Below are positions 24,545-34,446 of a DNA stretch of 64,000 bases, piece after piece (the stretch's first letter is position 1; each line of letters begins with the position of its first letter). Origin of the DNA: CBDAQD01 sp965275905 (lineage in GTDB: Bacteria > Pseudomonadota > Alphaproteobacteria > Rhizobiales > JAJFHC01). The DNA is taken from positions 1-64,000 of the forward strand of contig CBDHYJ010000074.1 of the NCBI GenBank assembly GCA_965275905.1, written 5' to 3'. A program made the translations under genes and the position numbers. The notes below the pieces were generated by a model. That model was not told where the DNA came from. It was given only the letters and a program-made list of their open reading frames with translations, and made no database searches.

Positions 24545-26965
24545 CTATCCCCTCATCCGTTCTCCCTTCGGATCGAAGAGCGCGTCAGCAACCAAGAACG
24601 CATCGCACATCTCACCGAGGATTTCGATCTGAACTTGCTGGCCTTCGTCTATCAGATCAACGGGCAGAAAACCGATCGCCACAGACTTTTCGACGAAATG
24701 GGCGTAACCGCCCGAGGTGACGAACCCGACGACGTTGCCATCCTTCCAGATTGGCTCATCCGCCCATACATCTGCATCCGACGCGTCGACGACAAAAGTA
24801 CACAGCCTGCGTTGCGGTCCCGCCGCCTTCTCTTCGGCGGCGGCGGCCTTGCCGATGAAGTCCGCGGGTTTGTTGTACCCGACAAATCGATCGAGCCCTG
24901 TTTCGGCCGGCATGTAGTCCGGTTTGAATTCCCGCAGCCAGGATCCGAACGATTTTTCAAGACGCAAGCTCATCATGGCGCGCATTCCAAACGGTCGAAT
25001 ACCGAGATCCTCGCCGGCCTCCATCAGAGTGCTGAAGAGCGCGCGCTGCCGCGCGGCCGGAACGTAAATCTCATAGCCGAGGTCCCCGGTGTAGGTAACG
25101 CGCTGGATGTAGGCGTCATTCAAACCGACTTCCATTTGCCGCGCGCTCATGAACGGCATCGCCGCGTTGGAGACGTCACCGCGGGCGACCCGTGACAGAA
25201 GTTCCCGCGCTTTCGGACCGGCAATCTGAAATCCGATCCGATCCAGCGAGACGTTCTCGAGCTTGACCGACCCATCATCGGGCAGATGCTGTTCAAACCA
25301 ACGCGTATGAAAGGCCTGGGCACCGTAGGATGCCGTAAGCTGATACGTATCCGCGTCGATCTTCGAAACCGTGAAATCGCCGATAATACGCCCTTTGGGA
25401 CTGAGCATTGGCGTAAGCGAAATACGCCCAATCTCCGGCATCCTGCCGGCCATGATGCGATCAAGCCATGGACCGGCACCCGGGCCGGACACCAGATACT
25501 TCCCGAAGTTGTGGATTTCATTGATGCCAACGGCCGTCCTGACTGCGCGACACTCTTCGCCGACAACGGCAAAAGCATTCGAACGCCGGAAGGTCGGAGT
25601 TTCGAATGGCTCTTCGCCTGCCGGTGCGAAATAGTTGACGTGTTCGAGGCCGTACCCCTGGCCGAACACCGCATTCCGCTCGCGCCAGAGGCCGTAAGCC
25701 GGCGTCGTGTCGAGTGGGCGCGCCGCGGGCAGTTCTTCGTTCGGATAGGAAATGGCGAAGCGGCGCTGATAATTCTCCGTCACTTTTTCACGCGTATAGG
25801 CGCGCGTGCAAAAACTGCCGAACCGTGCAACGTCCATGGCGAAAACGTCGCGCGATGGCTCCCCTTCGATCATCCACTCGGCCAGAGTCAGACCGACGCC
25901 GCCGCCCTGGCTGAAGCCGGCCATGACCGCGCAGGCTGACCAGTAGTTTTTCAGTCCCGGAACCGGGCCCACCAGAGGATTGCCGTCCGGTGCAAAGGTG
26001 AAGGGCCCGTTTATGACCCGCTTGATCCCGGCCCGGGCCAGGACGGGATAGCGCTTGTAGGCATATTCGAGCGGCTCGGCGATGCGGTCGAGCTTGTCCG
26101 GCAGAAGCTCGTGGCCGAATTCCCACGATGTTCCTTCGACTGCCCACGGCTCGCATTCCTGCTCGTAGATCCCGATAACGAGCCCTTTCCCCTCCTGCCT
26201 CAAATAACTCTCGCCGGCCGGATCCATGACGTGTGGTAGTTCGTCGCTCCGTTCGAACACCTCTGGAATGTCATCAGTTACGAGGTACTGGTGTTCCATG
26301 GGATGGAGCGGCAGGAAGACCCCGGCCATCGCACCGACTTCACGCGCCCAAAGGCCGGCGGCATTGACAACGTGCTCGGCATTGACCGTCCCGTTGTCCG
26401 TTACGATGTCCCAGCTCCCGTCGGATTTGGACTGAAGTTCCTGAACCGGGCAGCGCAGATAGATCTCCGCACCCTGCTGCCTTGCAGCCCGCGCGTAGGC
26501 GTGTGTCGTGCCGGAAGGGTCCAGGTGACCGTCGAGCGGATCATAAAGCGCCCCGAGCACCCCATCGGTATTCGTTATCGGCGAAAGCTTCGCAATCTCG
26601 TCGGGCCCGACAATCTCAGTGTCGAGGCCCATATACCGGTGCTTGGCTCGTTCGGCCTTCAAAAAGTCCATTCGTTCCGGCGTCGTCGCCAGAGTAATCC
26701 CGCCAACATGATGTAGCCCGCAGGACTGGCCAGATATCTCTTCGAGCTCGCGATAGAGCTGGATCGTGTACCCCTGCAGAGCGGCCATGTTCGTGTCTGC
26801 ATTGAGGGTGTGAAAGCCCCCGGCGGCGTGCCACGTCGACCCTGACGTCAATTCCGATCTTTCGATAAGGACAACATCGTCCCAGCCGAGTTTCGTGAGA
26901 TGATAGAGCACTGAACATCCGACGACACCGCCGCCGATTACAGCCACGCGAACGTGCGACTTCAT
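24545..26965 (-). CDS. sarcosine/dimethylglycine dehydrogenase-like flavoprotein
   Basis: An 806-residue two-part enzyme. The N-terminal half is a DAO-type FAD oxidoreductase with the dinucleotide motif VIGGGVVGCSVLYHL, and a following STWHAAGG segment where dimethylglycine dehydrogenases attach FAD covalently to His. The C-terminal half (from about 430) is a GcvT/aminomethyltransferase-like folate-binding domain with EIHNFGKYLVSGPGA and YEIYVPA. The pair removes a methyl group from N-methylated glycines and passes it to tetrahydrofolate. The start at 26965 has AGGAA 5 bases upstream. Together with the choline sulfatase at 46.6 kb it hints at use of choline-derived methylamines. Confidence 0.9.
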   Translation of the reverse strand: MKSHVRVAVIGGGVVGCSVLYHLTKLGWDDVVLIERSELTSGSTWHAAGGFHTLNADTNMAALQGYTIQLYRELEEISGQSCGLHHVGGITLATTPERMDFLKAERAKHRYMGLDTEIVGPDEIAKLSPITNTDGVLGALYDPLDGHLDPSGTTHAYARAARQQGAEIYLRCPVQELQSKSDGSWDIVTDNGTVNAEHVVNAAGLWAREVGAMAGVFLPLHPMEHQYLVTDDIPEVFERSDELPHVMDPAGESYLRQEGKGLVIGIYEQECEPWAVEGTSWEFGHELLPDKLDRIAEPLEYAYKRYPVLARAGIKRVINGPFTFAPDGNPLVGPVPGLKNYWSACAVMAGFSQGGGVGLTLAEWMIEGEPSRDVFAMDVARFGSFCTRAYTREKVTENYQRRFAISYPNEELPAARPLDTTPAYGLWRERNAVFGQGYGLEHVNYFAPAGEEPFETPTFRRSNAFAVVGEECRAVRTAVGINEIHNFGKYLVSGPGAGPWLDRIMAGRMPEIGRISLTPMLSPKGRIIGDFTVSKIDADTYQLTASYGAQAFHTRWFEQHLPDDGSVKLENVSLDRIGFQIAGPKARELLSRVARGDVSNAAMPFMSARQMEVGLNDAYIQRVTYTGDLGYEIYVPAARQRALFSTLMEAGEDLGIRPFGMRAMMSLRLEKSFGSWLREFKPDYMPAETGLDRFVGYNKPADFIGKAAAAEEKAAGPQRRLCTFVVDASDADVWADEPIWKDGNVVGFVTSGGYAHFVEKSVAIGFLPVDLIDEGQQVQIEILGEMCDAFLVADALFDPKGERMRG

Positions 26966-27207
26966 GGCAATTCCTACTCCGCTAAGTCCGAATCGATTCA
27001 GAACACTGTCCAATTGTCTTCATGCAAGAACTGAGACAGGCGGGACTATCAGAAGCCACATTGCCGTCCACGTACAACAGTTTTTTCCCGATGAATGTTC
27101 GACGCTACGCCGTGAAACACTTTGACCAGCACGAGCCGGTCGGCGCCTGATTTTGCAGGCCGGATTCACGACCGTTAAGATCGGTTATTGCACAATCTGC
27201 GGATTTG

Positions 27208-27726
27208 TCACCCCTGCTGACGAGATGTCCGTAGCCGGGCCGAAACGATCCGCGCGAGCCGGGAGGCGCCGAAGAACCCGGCAACAGCGGCCAGAAAACC
27301 AGCCATCGCAAAAAGGAAGCCCTCCGGTGTCAGCGGTACCGCCGGCCGATATTCCTCCCAGGCACTGGCGGCGATATCCATCTGGGGCTCCAGCGCGACG
27401 CCGAATACGCGCTCTACCGGACCGGACGCGGTAAGTTCCGCTCTCAGACGCCTGAGTGTTTCGTATCGCCGGATCGTCCCAAGGACGGTATCTCCGCGAC
27501 GGCCAAGGAACATGCTGTCGGTGGACTTGTACTCTGCGAGCGCGGCCTCGCGGGTCAGACCGGCTGCGCGGGCGTCTTCCTCGAATTGGCGCACAAATGT
27601 CTCAAGCTCATCGACCGCTCCCCCGAGACGCTGCGCGTACTGTTGCGTGAATTCCGGCAGTTGCGACGTGGTCGCGCCGAATATCAACGCAACGATCAAC
27701 ACGGGAACACGTAGCAAGAAGCGCAT
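27208..27726 (-). CDS. DUF2937 family membrane protein
   Basis: A 172-residue protein with a signal-anchor at residues 3-18 (FLLRVPVLIVALIFGA), a central helical domain that should be periplasmic, and a second membrane helix near 135-155 (GFLFAMAGFLAAVAGFFGA). The pattern SQLPEFTQQYAQRLGGAVDEL matches DUF2937, a family of unknown function. A near-perfect GAGGAGGG ribosome-binding site precedes the ATG. It is monocistronic by spacing. Confidence 0.85.
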   Translation of the reverse strand: MRFLLRVPVLIVALIFGATTSQLPEFTQQYAQRLGGAVDELETFVRQFEEDARAAGLTREAALAEYKSTDSMFLGRRGDTVLGTIRRYETLRRLRAELTASGPVERVFGVALEPQMDIAASAWEEYRPAVPLTPEGFLFAMAGFLAAVAGFFGASRLARIVSARLRTSRQQG

Positions 27727-27860
27727 GATCCCTCCTCGGTTTCAATTCGCTGCACACCGCCCGGATTCCGCCGATGCGAGAACATCCGGATCACCGGCGT
27801 CCGGAATTCAAATGACGGCATTTTCCGGCAACAGCACCGGCAGCCTCCCATGTCGGCTTG

Positions 27861-28472
27861 TCAGAATTGCGGATGCACGAATGTTGTACAGACGTATTTG
27901 GGACCGCTGACCGGCGGTGCGCCGCGGTGCCGGTACATCCAGGCGACCGGGAAGAACGCCAGTCGGCCTTCAACCGGCGTAATGTCGGCCTCCTGATCCT
28001 CGAATTCCGTGCAGCCCCCGTCCTGCACGGTATTGAAGTACCACTGTATGGCGAGACAGCGCGTTCTGTTCTGAGCCGAGTTGCAGTCAATGTGCCAATG
28101 AAACTGACCGCCAATTTCGTATTTCTTCAGCCTGAACGGTTCGACATAGAGGTCGCTATGATCAGATCCGGCGAGAAACTTCGTATCTGCCTGATAGCGT
28201 CCGAGGTACTCAACAAGCGAATTCCGGAGCTGATCCTTGACGTCCGACCACCCCTCATCCGGCAGGATCAACTCGGTTGTCTGCTTTTTCTCCTCGAACT
28301 CGGGCCCCTGATTGCCAGAAACCATACCAACCATGGTCCGGTCGTCGCTATCGAAGCGCTGAATGATGTTGCCGCACACCGAGCCTTCAAGAGCTCCATC
28401 ATACCACTTTATAAATCTGTCAGTCTGTCGCACCGGAACCCAAACCCTTGCTTCGTGAAGGCCAAAACGCAA
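27861..28472 (-). CDS. 2-oxoglutarate/Fe(II)-dependent oxygenase
   Basis: A 203-residue prolyl-4-hydroxylase-like oxygenase. Iron ligands are visible as HWHID (His-x-Asp) and a distal His in MYRHRGAPP, about 60 residues later, followed by GPKYVCTTF. It probably hydroxylates a protein or small molecule. The start is uncertain: the longest frame begins with TTG at 28472 and an internal GTG at 28433 is possible, and neither has a clear ribosome-binding site. No linked substrate gene is apparent. Confidence 0.8.
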   Translation of the reverse strand: MRFGLHEARVWVPVRQTDRFIKWYDGALEGSVCGNIIQRFDSDDRTMVGMVSGNQGPEFEEKKQTTELILPDEGWSDVKDQLRNSLVEYLGRYQADTKFLAGSDHSDLYVEPFRLKKYEIGGQFHWHIDCNSAQNRTRCLAIQWYFNTVQDGGCTEFEDQEADITPVEGRLAFFPVAWMYRHRGAPPVSGPKYVCTTFVHPQF

Positions 28473-28629
28473 CGTAGCAAGCGGGCCCGAACCCTGTCCA
28501 TCCGCGGTGTCGCAAACGTGCTATACGAAGGAAAAATTTGAATTAAATCAAAGGCCTGAATTTGTGAGGCCTTAACAAACGTTTGCTCTACTCGTCTCGA
28601 TCAGATTGAAAAGGCTAGGCGGTCGATCG

Positions 28630-29196
28630 ATGCACAATGGGAATTTCGCTGCAAGCGGACACGTAACGAACGAGACCATGATCCCCTCGACCCTGAGATC
28701 CTTGCTGATTCTTGGCTTTGCCATGTCTGGCATTTCCTTCATCATTTACGGGGTGATGCAGCTGCCTCGGCTGCATTACGGCGAAATCAACGTCGCACAG
28801 TTCAAATCCAGGGATTTCCGCGAAGGCGCTCCCAACCCGAGAAACGTTATTGCGTCCTCGCTTGGCCTCGACACCCTCAACCACAAGGGTGTCAGCGGGA
28901 AATTCAGTTACGACAGTGCGTCGGGCGCGATTTCAATGCACATACGGGACCGAGACGGAAATCCCGTGCCAGGTATCCACGTCACCGCGACACTCAGACG
29001 TCCGAATGGGCGTACGTGGCACAAGCTTGTCATGCACCAGGACGCGACCAGAAGGTACACCGCGCCTGTTCGGCGTTTCGGCACGGGTGACTGGCGCGTA
29101 ACGGTTTCGGCATCGGACCCCCACCGCACTCACGGAACCAACCTGATGTTCCAGATCGACAAGGACCTTCGCGTCAAGCGATCTATTCAGCGGTGA
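28630..29196 (+). CDS. FixH-like membrane protein
   Basis: 188 residues from the ATG at 28630 (AGGCGG upstream); TTG at 28606 and ATG at 28678 are alternatives. One membrane helix (LLILGFAMSGISFIIYGVMQ) is followed by a periplasmic domain with PGIHVTATLRRPNG and FGTGDWRVTVSAS, the beta-sandwich pattern of FixH. FixH proteins support assembly of cbb3 oxidase or copper transport with FixGIS. No such partners are nearby, so this is a stand-alone relative whose role is uncertain. Confidence 0.7.
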   Translation: MHNGNFAASGHVTNETMIPSTLRSLLILGFAMSGISFIIYGVMQLPRLHYGEINVAQFKSRDFREGAPNPRNVIASSLGLDTLNHKGVSGKFSYDSASGAISMHIRDRDGNPVPGIHVTATLRRPNGRTWHKLVMHQDATRRYTAPVRRFGTGDWRVTVSASDPHRTHGTNLMFQIDKDLRVKRSIQR

Positions 29197-29232
29197 TCGA
29201 CCAGACGATAAAAGTCAGAAAACGGGAAAAAC

Positions 29233-29853
29233 TCAGCGGATTTTTGCGAAGGCCGCTGTGAAACCAACGAGAGTCACGGGGATCGCTATGGGCTGCCGCG
29301 CGACATTCTGGAAGGTGACGGTCATTGTGTTTCCGCGCTTCAACGCGATCAGCATGTCTTCATCAACGCCGATGCCCGCGTAGCAGCCTTTCACGTCACA
29401 GGTCTCGATCTGAATCTCCTTGGTCGGCGTCTTGTCGACCTGGAGCGTGGTTCCAGCCGGCAGATACAGTCCGAGCGGCAAGTTCAGTTTGAGCTCGGGC
29501 TTGAGCGTCTTCACAGGCAATTCGACAAGCACGGACATAAGCAATGCGCCGGTCTTGTTCCGCTTGATCCTCTGAATGACATGGCAAGCCGATGTCTGCC
29601 CGCTGGTATCAGTCACGCATCGTGCGGACCAATTGGTTTCCGGCGATTTCTTTTCGGCGACCAGACGCTTCGGTTCAGGCGTCTCTTCAGCGGTTTCGGG
29701 CACAGGAGGTTTCTCCACCGGAACAACAGGTGCCGATTGGATCGTCTGTCTGACCAGATCCTGGCCTTCAGCCTGCGCGCCCGACAGCACCAGACCAGTC
29801 ATCGCCGCGACGCCAGACACAATCAATGCGCCTGTCGCGGGAAAGGTCTTCAT
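29233..29853 (-). CDS. invasion-associated locus B (IalB) family exported protein
   Basis: A 206-residue protein with a signal peptide (residues 1-27, ending near SGAQA), a proline-rich spacer (about 45-70), then the IalB domain. That domain has WSARCVTDTSGQTSACHV with its paired cysteines, PLGLYLPAGTTLQVD, and IETCDVKGCYAGIGVDE with the second pair. IalB family proteins are periplasmic or surface proteins typical of Hyphomicrobiales and are first known from Bartonella. Most carriers are not pathogens. The gene is convergent with the FixH-like gene. Confidence 0.9.
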   Translation of the reverse strand: MKTFPATGALIVSGVAAMTGLVLSGAQAEGQDLVRQTIQSAPVVPVEKPPVPETAEETPEPKRLVAEKKSPETNWSARCVTDTSGQTSACHVIQRIKRNKTGALLMSVLVELPVKTLKPELKLNLPLGLYLPAGTTLQVDKTPTKEIQIETCDVKGCYAGIGVDEDMLIALKRGNTMTVTFQNVARQPIAIPVTLVGFTAAFAKIR

Positions 29854-30037
29854 TATCGTGAAAGGTCGCTCTTGCGTCATTGCGGAACGCGGCACAAAAC
29901 CCCCTGAACAAACTCGTCACTACACTATAGCAATCCATAGGCATATGCACGCCAATTGGCGAGCGTCCAAGCGTCGCGGCTGTTGAACGCAAAAATTACG
30001 CAGCAACAATGCCTTACCGATTCAGTCGCGGCAAAAA

Positions 30038-31378
30038 TCAAGACTGCAGCGCACTCTCAACGCCCAGCGCTGTTGCAAAGATGTGGCTGTCTTTTCCGTG
30101 CGGCGCCATCAACATGAGGCCAACGGGAGCCGAGCCAGGTTCATGGCACGGAAGAGAGATTGCGCAACAATCGAGAAAATTGCCGACGGCGGTATTGCGC
30201 AACATCCTGAGGTTGGTGCTGACGTAGCGGTCTTCGTCCTGCTCCAGTGGCGCTATCTCCGGGGCCACCGCGGCACATGTCGGCAGGATAAAGGCATCGA
30301 ACCGAGCGGCAGCGTGCGCAAATCGGGCGATCATGTCCGCCCTTCTTTGCAGCGTCCGGATGTATTCGGCAGCAGACTGTGCGGCACCTGTCATTATGCG
30401 GTTGCGGACCCTCTGATCGTATTCGTCCCCATGTTCTTCGATCTGATCCTTGTGCAGTGCAAATGCTTCCGCTGACGCTATGCCGCCCTTCGCGTTAATT
30501 GCCGGCAGATCCGCCCATTCTTTGCAGGCAACTTCCTCGATGACGGCGCCCGCTTCGGAGAGACGATCGAGACTTGCCGAAAACGCGTCCGCAACGGCTT
30601 CGTCCAGATCGTCAAGAACCAGGGTCTGCGGCACGCCCAGCCTCAGACCTTTCGGACCGATCGGTACGGGCGCGCTGATTGGTTGCGAGACCATAGCAGC
30701 GTCGAGCAATGCGCAGCATTCGACCGAGCGTCCGAAAGGTCCGACAGAGTCCAGTGACGAAGCCAGGGGATATACCCCGGTCAAAGGAATTCGCCCGGTT
30801 GACGGTTTGAACCCGACGACACCGCAACAATGCGCCGGGATGCGGCAAGAGCCGCCAGTGTCCGTTCCGATCGCGGCAACGGCCATGCCGTCAGCGACGG
30901 ACACCGCCGCACCTGACGAGGAGCCTCCCGGAATGCGCCGGGTCGCCCGATCCCAGGGAGACGACGGCGTACCGTAGTGTGGGTTGAGCCCCAATCCCGA
31001 AAAGGCGAACTCGGTCATATTCGTACGGCCGACCACGACCATCCCGGCACCCCGCAGCCTCGATACAGCCGGGCAGTCATGCTCCGCCGGACCGCTGTTC
31101 AACAGCTTGGAGCCGGCACGGGTCACCTGGCCGGACACATCGAACAGATCTTTAACCGAAAGAGGAATACCGGCGAGCGGCGATAGCATCACGCCCTTTT
31201 CGCGAAGGCGGTCAATGCGCTCCGCTTCAGCTCTTGCGCCGTCCGTATCGATGAGAAGGAATGCTCTTGTCCCCTCGCCGCTTTCATCGGCGATACGGTC
31301 CATACACTCCTCCGTCAGGACGCGGGCCGATGTCCTGCCCTCGGCCAGTTCACGGCCAAGCTCGCTGATTTTCTTCAT
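30038..31378 (-). CDS. amidase (amidase-signature family)
   Basis: A 446-residue amidase with the Ser-cisSer-Lys triad: Lys in IPLSVKDLFDV, cis-Ser in PGGSSSGAAVSVADG, and nucleophile Ser in GTDTGGSCRIPAHCCG. The family hydrolyses amides, including GatA-type, allophanate and indoleacetamide substrates. No GatB/GatC is nearby, so a catabolic role is more likely than tRNA amidation. A second, unrelated-looking member is at 35.4 kb. Confidence 0.9.
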   Translation of the reverse strand: MKKISELGRELAEGRTSARVLTEECMDRIADESGEGTRAFLLIDTDGARAEAERIDRLREKGVMLSPLAGIPLSVKDLFDVSGQVTRAGSKLLNSGPAEHDCPAVSRLRGAGMVVVGRTNMTEFAFSGLGLNPHYGTPSSPWDRATRRIPGGSSSGAAVSVADGMAVAAIGTDTGGSCRIPAHCCGVVGFKPSTGRIPLTGVYPLASSLDSVGPFGRSVECCALLDAAMVSQPISAPVPIGPKGLRLGVPQTLVLDDLDEAVADAFSASLDRLSEAGAVIEEVACKEWADLPAINAKGGIASAEAFALHKDQIEEHGDEYDQRVRNRIMTGAAQSAAEYIRTLQRRADMIARFAHAAARFDAFILPTCAAVAPEIAPLEQDEDRYVSTNLRMLRNTAVGNFLDCCAISLPCHEPGSAPVGLMLMAPHGKDSHIFATALGVESALQS

Positions 31379-31478
31379 TCCGGTAATTCCGTCGGTAGCG
31401 TGCGGTCGCGCGCACTATGCCCGACGGAGCGGCTCTAGAAAAGAAGATGGTACAGGATTTTCGACGCCCTTGATCACC

Positions 31479-32102
31479 TCAGGCAAGCTGAGGTTTGGGC
31501 GTAAGCGAGTTCTGACCCCGCTCCGGATTTGGTTCCACATCGATACCCAGCAGCTCGCCAAGCTGATCTGCGCCCCCGACGTACTTTCCTTCGAACCAAA
31601 TCTGAGGAACTGTAATCGGCGTCTTGGGTCCGACAATGGGTTTCACGCGCCCAAGCATCTCGTAAAGCGCGCGCGGGTTCTTGACCACGTCGTGATACTG
31701 GTAGTCGATTCCGGCAGCCGCAAGGTAGGCTTTCGCACGACTGCAATGCGGGCAGGTTTCCTTGCCGTAGAGATGATTTCCCGACACGCCTGTGTTGTTG
31801 ACATGGGCCGCAATGATCGCCTCCGTCAGCACACCGCGGTTCAGCGCGTGTCCCTGACTTACAACCTTACCGTCAACCATCACGATCGGCGCATGCCAGC
31901 CACCGGCCATTAGCGGGCGCCACCATTCCGAGAGCCACTCCCGTATCTCGAGCTGCACGGGCACACCGGCGAGTTCGTTTTCCAGGGTATCCTTAATGAC
32001 ATCAAGTGTCAGCGAGCACTCGCCGCATGGAATCTTGACGCTGAACGGACCCCAACTTCCGGCCCAACGATAAAGTGTTAGCTGTACTGGTGTGCTGGTC
32101 AT
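31479..32102 (-). CDS. two-module thioredoxin-fold protein with C-terminal glutaredoxin
   Basis: 207 residues in two redox-like modules. The N-terminal module has a CGEC motif (residues about 26-29) followed by a thioredoxin-fold-like pattern (WHAPIVMVDGKVVSQG). The C-terminal module, from about residue 108, is a glutaredoxin with the active site CPHC, then TVPQIWFEGKYVGGAD with the usual cis-Pro and GG of the glutathione site. A GGGAGGG ribosome-binding site precedes the ATG. The glutaredoxin call is secure; the N-terminal call is inferred from pattern. Confidence 0.82.
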   Translation of the reverse strand: MTSTPVQLTLYRWAGSWGPFSVKIPCGECSLTLDVIKDTLENELAGVPVQLEIREWLSEWWRPLMAGGWHAPIVMVDGKVVSQGHALNRGVLTEAIIAAHVNNTGVSGNHLYGKETCPHCSRAKAYLAAAGIDYQYHDVVKNPRALYEMLGRVKPIVGPKTPITVPQIWFEGKYVGGADQLGELLGIDVEPNPERGQNSLTPKPQLA

Positions 32103-32372
32103 AACTGCCCTCCCGCGTCAAACGGCTGGTTTTGAACGTCCGCTGCGTCCTGGCTGCAGGCTTGCGTTCCGATGATTGCTGATGTGGTAGGCCGTATACG
32201 GATTGCCACGCAATTCGTCGTGATCGGAATGTGAACGCCTTGTGACATGCAGCACATGCAATGCTGCGTTGCAGCAAAACCTCTACACAAATCAGGTGCA
32301 CTGCACATATGGTTGGGACGTCAAGGGAGAATTGAACAGCAGTTATAACGGTACCCAACCGAGGAATTGAAC

Positions 32373-32600
32373 ATGGCTACTACCTACTCCCCTTCCACAT
32401 CTTTCCGCCCGCTTGCTGCGATTGGATCGATGCTTCGGAATGCATTCGAAGCAATCGTCGAAGCGCGCTCTCTGGCCGGCCGCCGGTATGTGGACGACTT
32501 TCTCCGGTCCATGAGCGACGCACAACTCAAGGAATACGGTTTCAGCGCCCACCAGATTGCCAAGATCCGTGAAGGGCACTCGATCACGACCATTCGCTGA
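32373..32600 (+). CDS. DUF1127 small protein
   Basis: A 75-residue protein; the ATG at 32373 has GAGGAA 6 bases upstream (a TTG two codons earlier is less likely). The C-terminal half matches DUF1127: YVDDFLRSMSDAQLKEYGFSAHQIAKIRE. The family is alpha/gammaproteobacterial. Small arginine-rich members have been linked to phosphate, RNA or stress responses in a few species, with no general role established. The 270 bases upstream contain small dyads (GCAGCA ... TGCTGC near 32251-32269). Confidence 0.88.
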   Translation: MATTYSPSTSFRPLAAIGSMLRNAFEAIVEARSLAGRRYVDDFLRSMSDAQLKEYGFSAHQIAKIREGHSITTIR

Positions 32601-32612
32601 CCAAATCGAGAA

Positions 32613-33434
32613 TCAGCCGGTGCGGCGCAACAGCTCCTCGCCGTTTCGAACGGCGAGCATCGTGCCCTCCGGCAGTTCTTCCCACCCCTCCTCGTCAAGC
32701 GGCACGCTCGCGAACAGGACAGTCTTCAGATCGCAGCGTTCCAGTTTCAATCCATCGCATGACCATTGGTCGCCGATACCGCAAGTCATGCAGTTCTTGA
32801 CGGAGAGGCCCGGTGGACGTGGCTCGCTGAAGCCGTGCCCTTCTTCATGGACACGTTTGTGCGCGTGAACAAACAGGGCGTCTCCGTCGGAATACAGAAA
32901 GTTCGCACTGCCCAGCCGGCGCATTTCCGAGGCAAAATCCGAAAAAATTCCGAACCGGTCCCGAAGCTCGGGAACATCGCGTTCTGAACGCCACAACTCG
33001 CGCATGCGATCCATGAGGACGCAAAACGCGAGTTCGGAATCGGTTTCTCCGACCGGCTGATAACTCAAGCCGCCATTCTGATGGCGATCATGCAACCCTT
33101 CGATCGTCCCGTTGTGAGCGAAGATGTGAACTCTTCCTCCGAGCGCCCGCCGGAACGGATGCGTATTGCGCAGTTTTGGTTCTCCCACGGTCGCCAGGCG
33201 AACGTGGGCTATCACGCAATGACTTTCGAGCGGTTGTTCCGCGATGAACCTCACCCATGGGCTTTCGTGCGCGGGCTCGGGCTCCTTGATGACCAGCGCT
33301 TCCCGGTCCTGCAAGTAGGCGATGCCCCAGCCGGATCGGTTCTGATAGGTCAATCCGCCGTGCTTTGAGAATTCGGAGAGGGAATAGCTGACGCTGGTCG
33401 GTGTCTCGGACGACATCGCAAACAGTTCGCACAT
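32613..33434 (-). CDS. class II glutamine amidotransferase (YafJ-like)
   Basis: A 273-residue Ntn-type glutamine amidotransferase with the nucleophile Cys at position 2 (MCELFAMSS). Support comes from GLTYQNRSGWGIAY, HVRLATVGEPKLRNTHPF and FAHNGTIEG, all conserved in the class. YafJ-like proteins are stand-alone glutaminase-like domains of uncertain substrate, sometimes linked to ergothioneine EgtC. The gene is convergent with DUF1127 and 13 bases from its stop. Confidence 0.9.
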   Translation of the reverse strand: MCELFAMSSETPTSVSYSLSEFSKHGGLTYQNRSGWGIAYLQDREALVIKEPEPAHESPWVRFIAEQPLESHCVIAHVRLATVGEPKLRNTHPFRRALGGRVHIFAHNGTIEGLHDRHQNGGLSYQPVGETDSELAFCVLMDRMRELWRSERDVPELRDRFGIFSDFASEMRRLGSANFLYSDGDALFVHAHKRVHEEGHGFSEPRPPGLSVKNCMTCGIGDQWSCDGLKLERCDLKTVLFASVPLDEEGWEELPEGTMLAVRNGEELLRRTG

Positions 33435-33604
33435 GATCGCTCCATAACAATTGGCAAGAGGTCCGGAAGGGAGACCTGTTAACCGGAATGGGGTACCATG
33501 CCCGTTCGATCACAGTCATTTCAACAAATGGCTGGCACTGTCCCGGGGCACATCACGAGACACATTGCGAGACAGGGCAGCAACCATTCGGGCGCAAGAG
33601 CGGC

Positions 33605-34441
33605 ATGTTTTTCTACCTGTCGAAGATAATCGGGGCATTGATCACGCCGACCAATTTCCTTGCGCTCGCAATTCTGGTTTCCGCCATACTCTGCTGGACC
33701 AGGTGGCTGAATTTTGGCCGATCATTGCTTATCATCTCGGGCTTCGCTCTGGCGGCCAGCACCATATTGGGGGTCGGACAGACGCTCGTCGCCCCGCTTG
33801 AGAACCGTTTCCCCGCCAAACCGATTCTGGCTCGAGCACCTGACGGCATCATTTTGCTGGGCGGGCCGATCGACGGACCGCTGACGGAATCGCGCGACCA
33901 GGTCGCTACGTTCCAGAGCGCGGAAAGGTACTTCGAATTTGTCCGGCTCATGCGGAGGTATCCTGAAGCCCGGGGACTTGTCAGTGGAGGGCTCGGGTCC
34001 ATCAGTCAGCATTCTCGTGGCGAGGCCTACCATGCGAAACGGCTGCTGGATGAACTCGGCTTCGATACGTCGCGGGTCACTTTCGAGCTGGACTCGCGGA
34101 ATACCGAGGAGAATGTGCTTTTCTCCAAACGTCTTGTGAAACCCATGGCCGAAGACCTTTGGGTCGTGGTGACGTCCGCCCACCACATGCCCCGCGCCAT
34201 CGGGATCTTCCGGAAACAGAATTGGTCCGTGATACCCTGGCCCGTCGATTATCGCTCTCACGGACCGAAAGGCAGCCGTCAGTGGGTGTTTTTCGGCGGC
34301 GAGGCGCTCGATCTCGTGGACACGGCGGTGAAGGAATGGATAGGACTGACCGCCTACTACTTTACCGACCGCACTTCGGAATGGTTCCCTGAAAGCAAGT
34401 CCCGTTCTGCCGATGCCTCGGAAGTGTCCGCTCGCAACTGA
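33605..34441 (+). CDS. YdcF/ElyC-type membrane protein (DUF218)
   Basis: 278 residues from the ATG at 33605; a longer frame from 33488 adds a low-quality N-terminus. Two membrane helices (about 5-30 and 38-60) are followed by a DUF218 domain that should be periplasmic. The domain includes APDGIILLGGPIDG, RGLVSGGLGS, SRNTEENVLFSKRL with its conserved Asn-Thr-x-Glu-Asn, and VTSAHHMPRAIGIFRKQNW. ElyC-like members affect envelope polysaccharide biogenesis. It overlaps nothing and ends 6 bases from a convergent PhyH gene. Confidence 0.88.
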   Translation: MFFYLSKIIGALITPTNFLALAILVSAILCWTRWLNFGRSLLIISGFALAASTILGVGQTLVAPLENRFPAKPILARAPDGIILLGGPIDGPLTESRDQVATFQSAERYFEFVRLMRRYPEARGLVSGGLGSISQHSRGEAYHAKRLLDELGFDTSRVTFELDSRNTEENVLFSKRLVKPMAEDLWVVVTSAHHMPRAIGIFRKQNWSVIPWPVDYRSHGPKGSRQWVFFGGEALDLVDTAVKEWIGLTAYYFTDRTSEWFPESKSRSADASEVSARN

Positions 34442-34446
34442 CCGGT

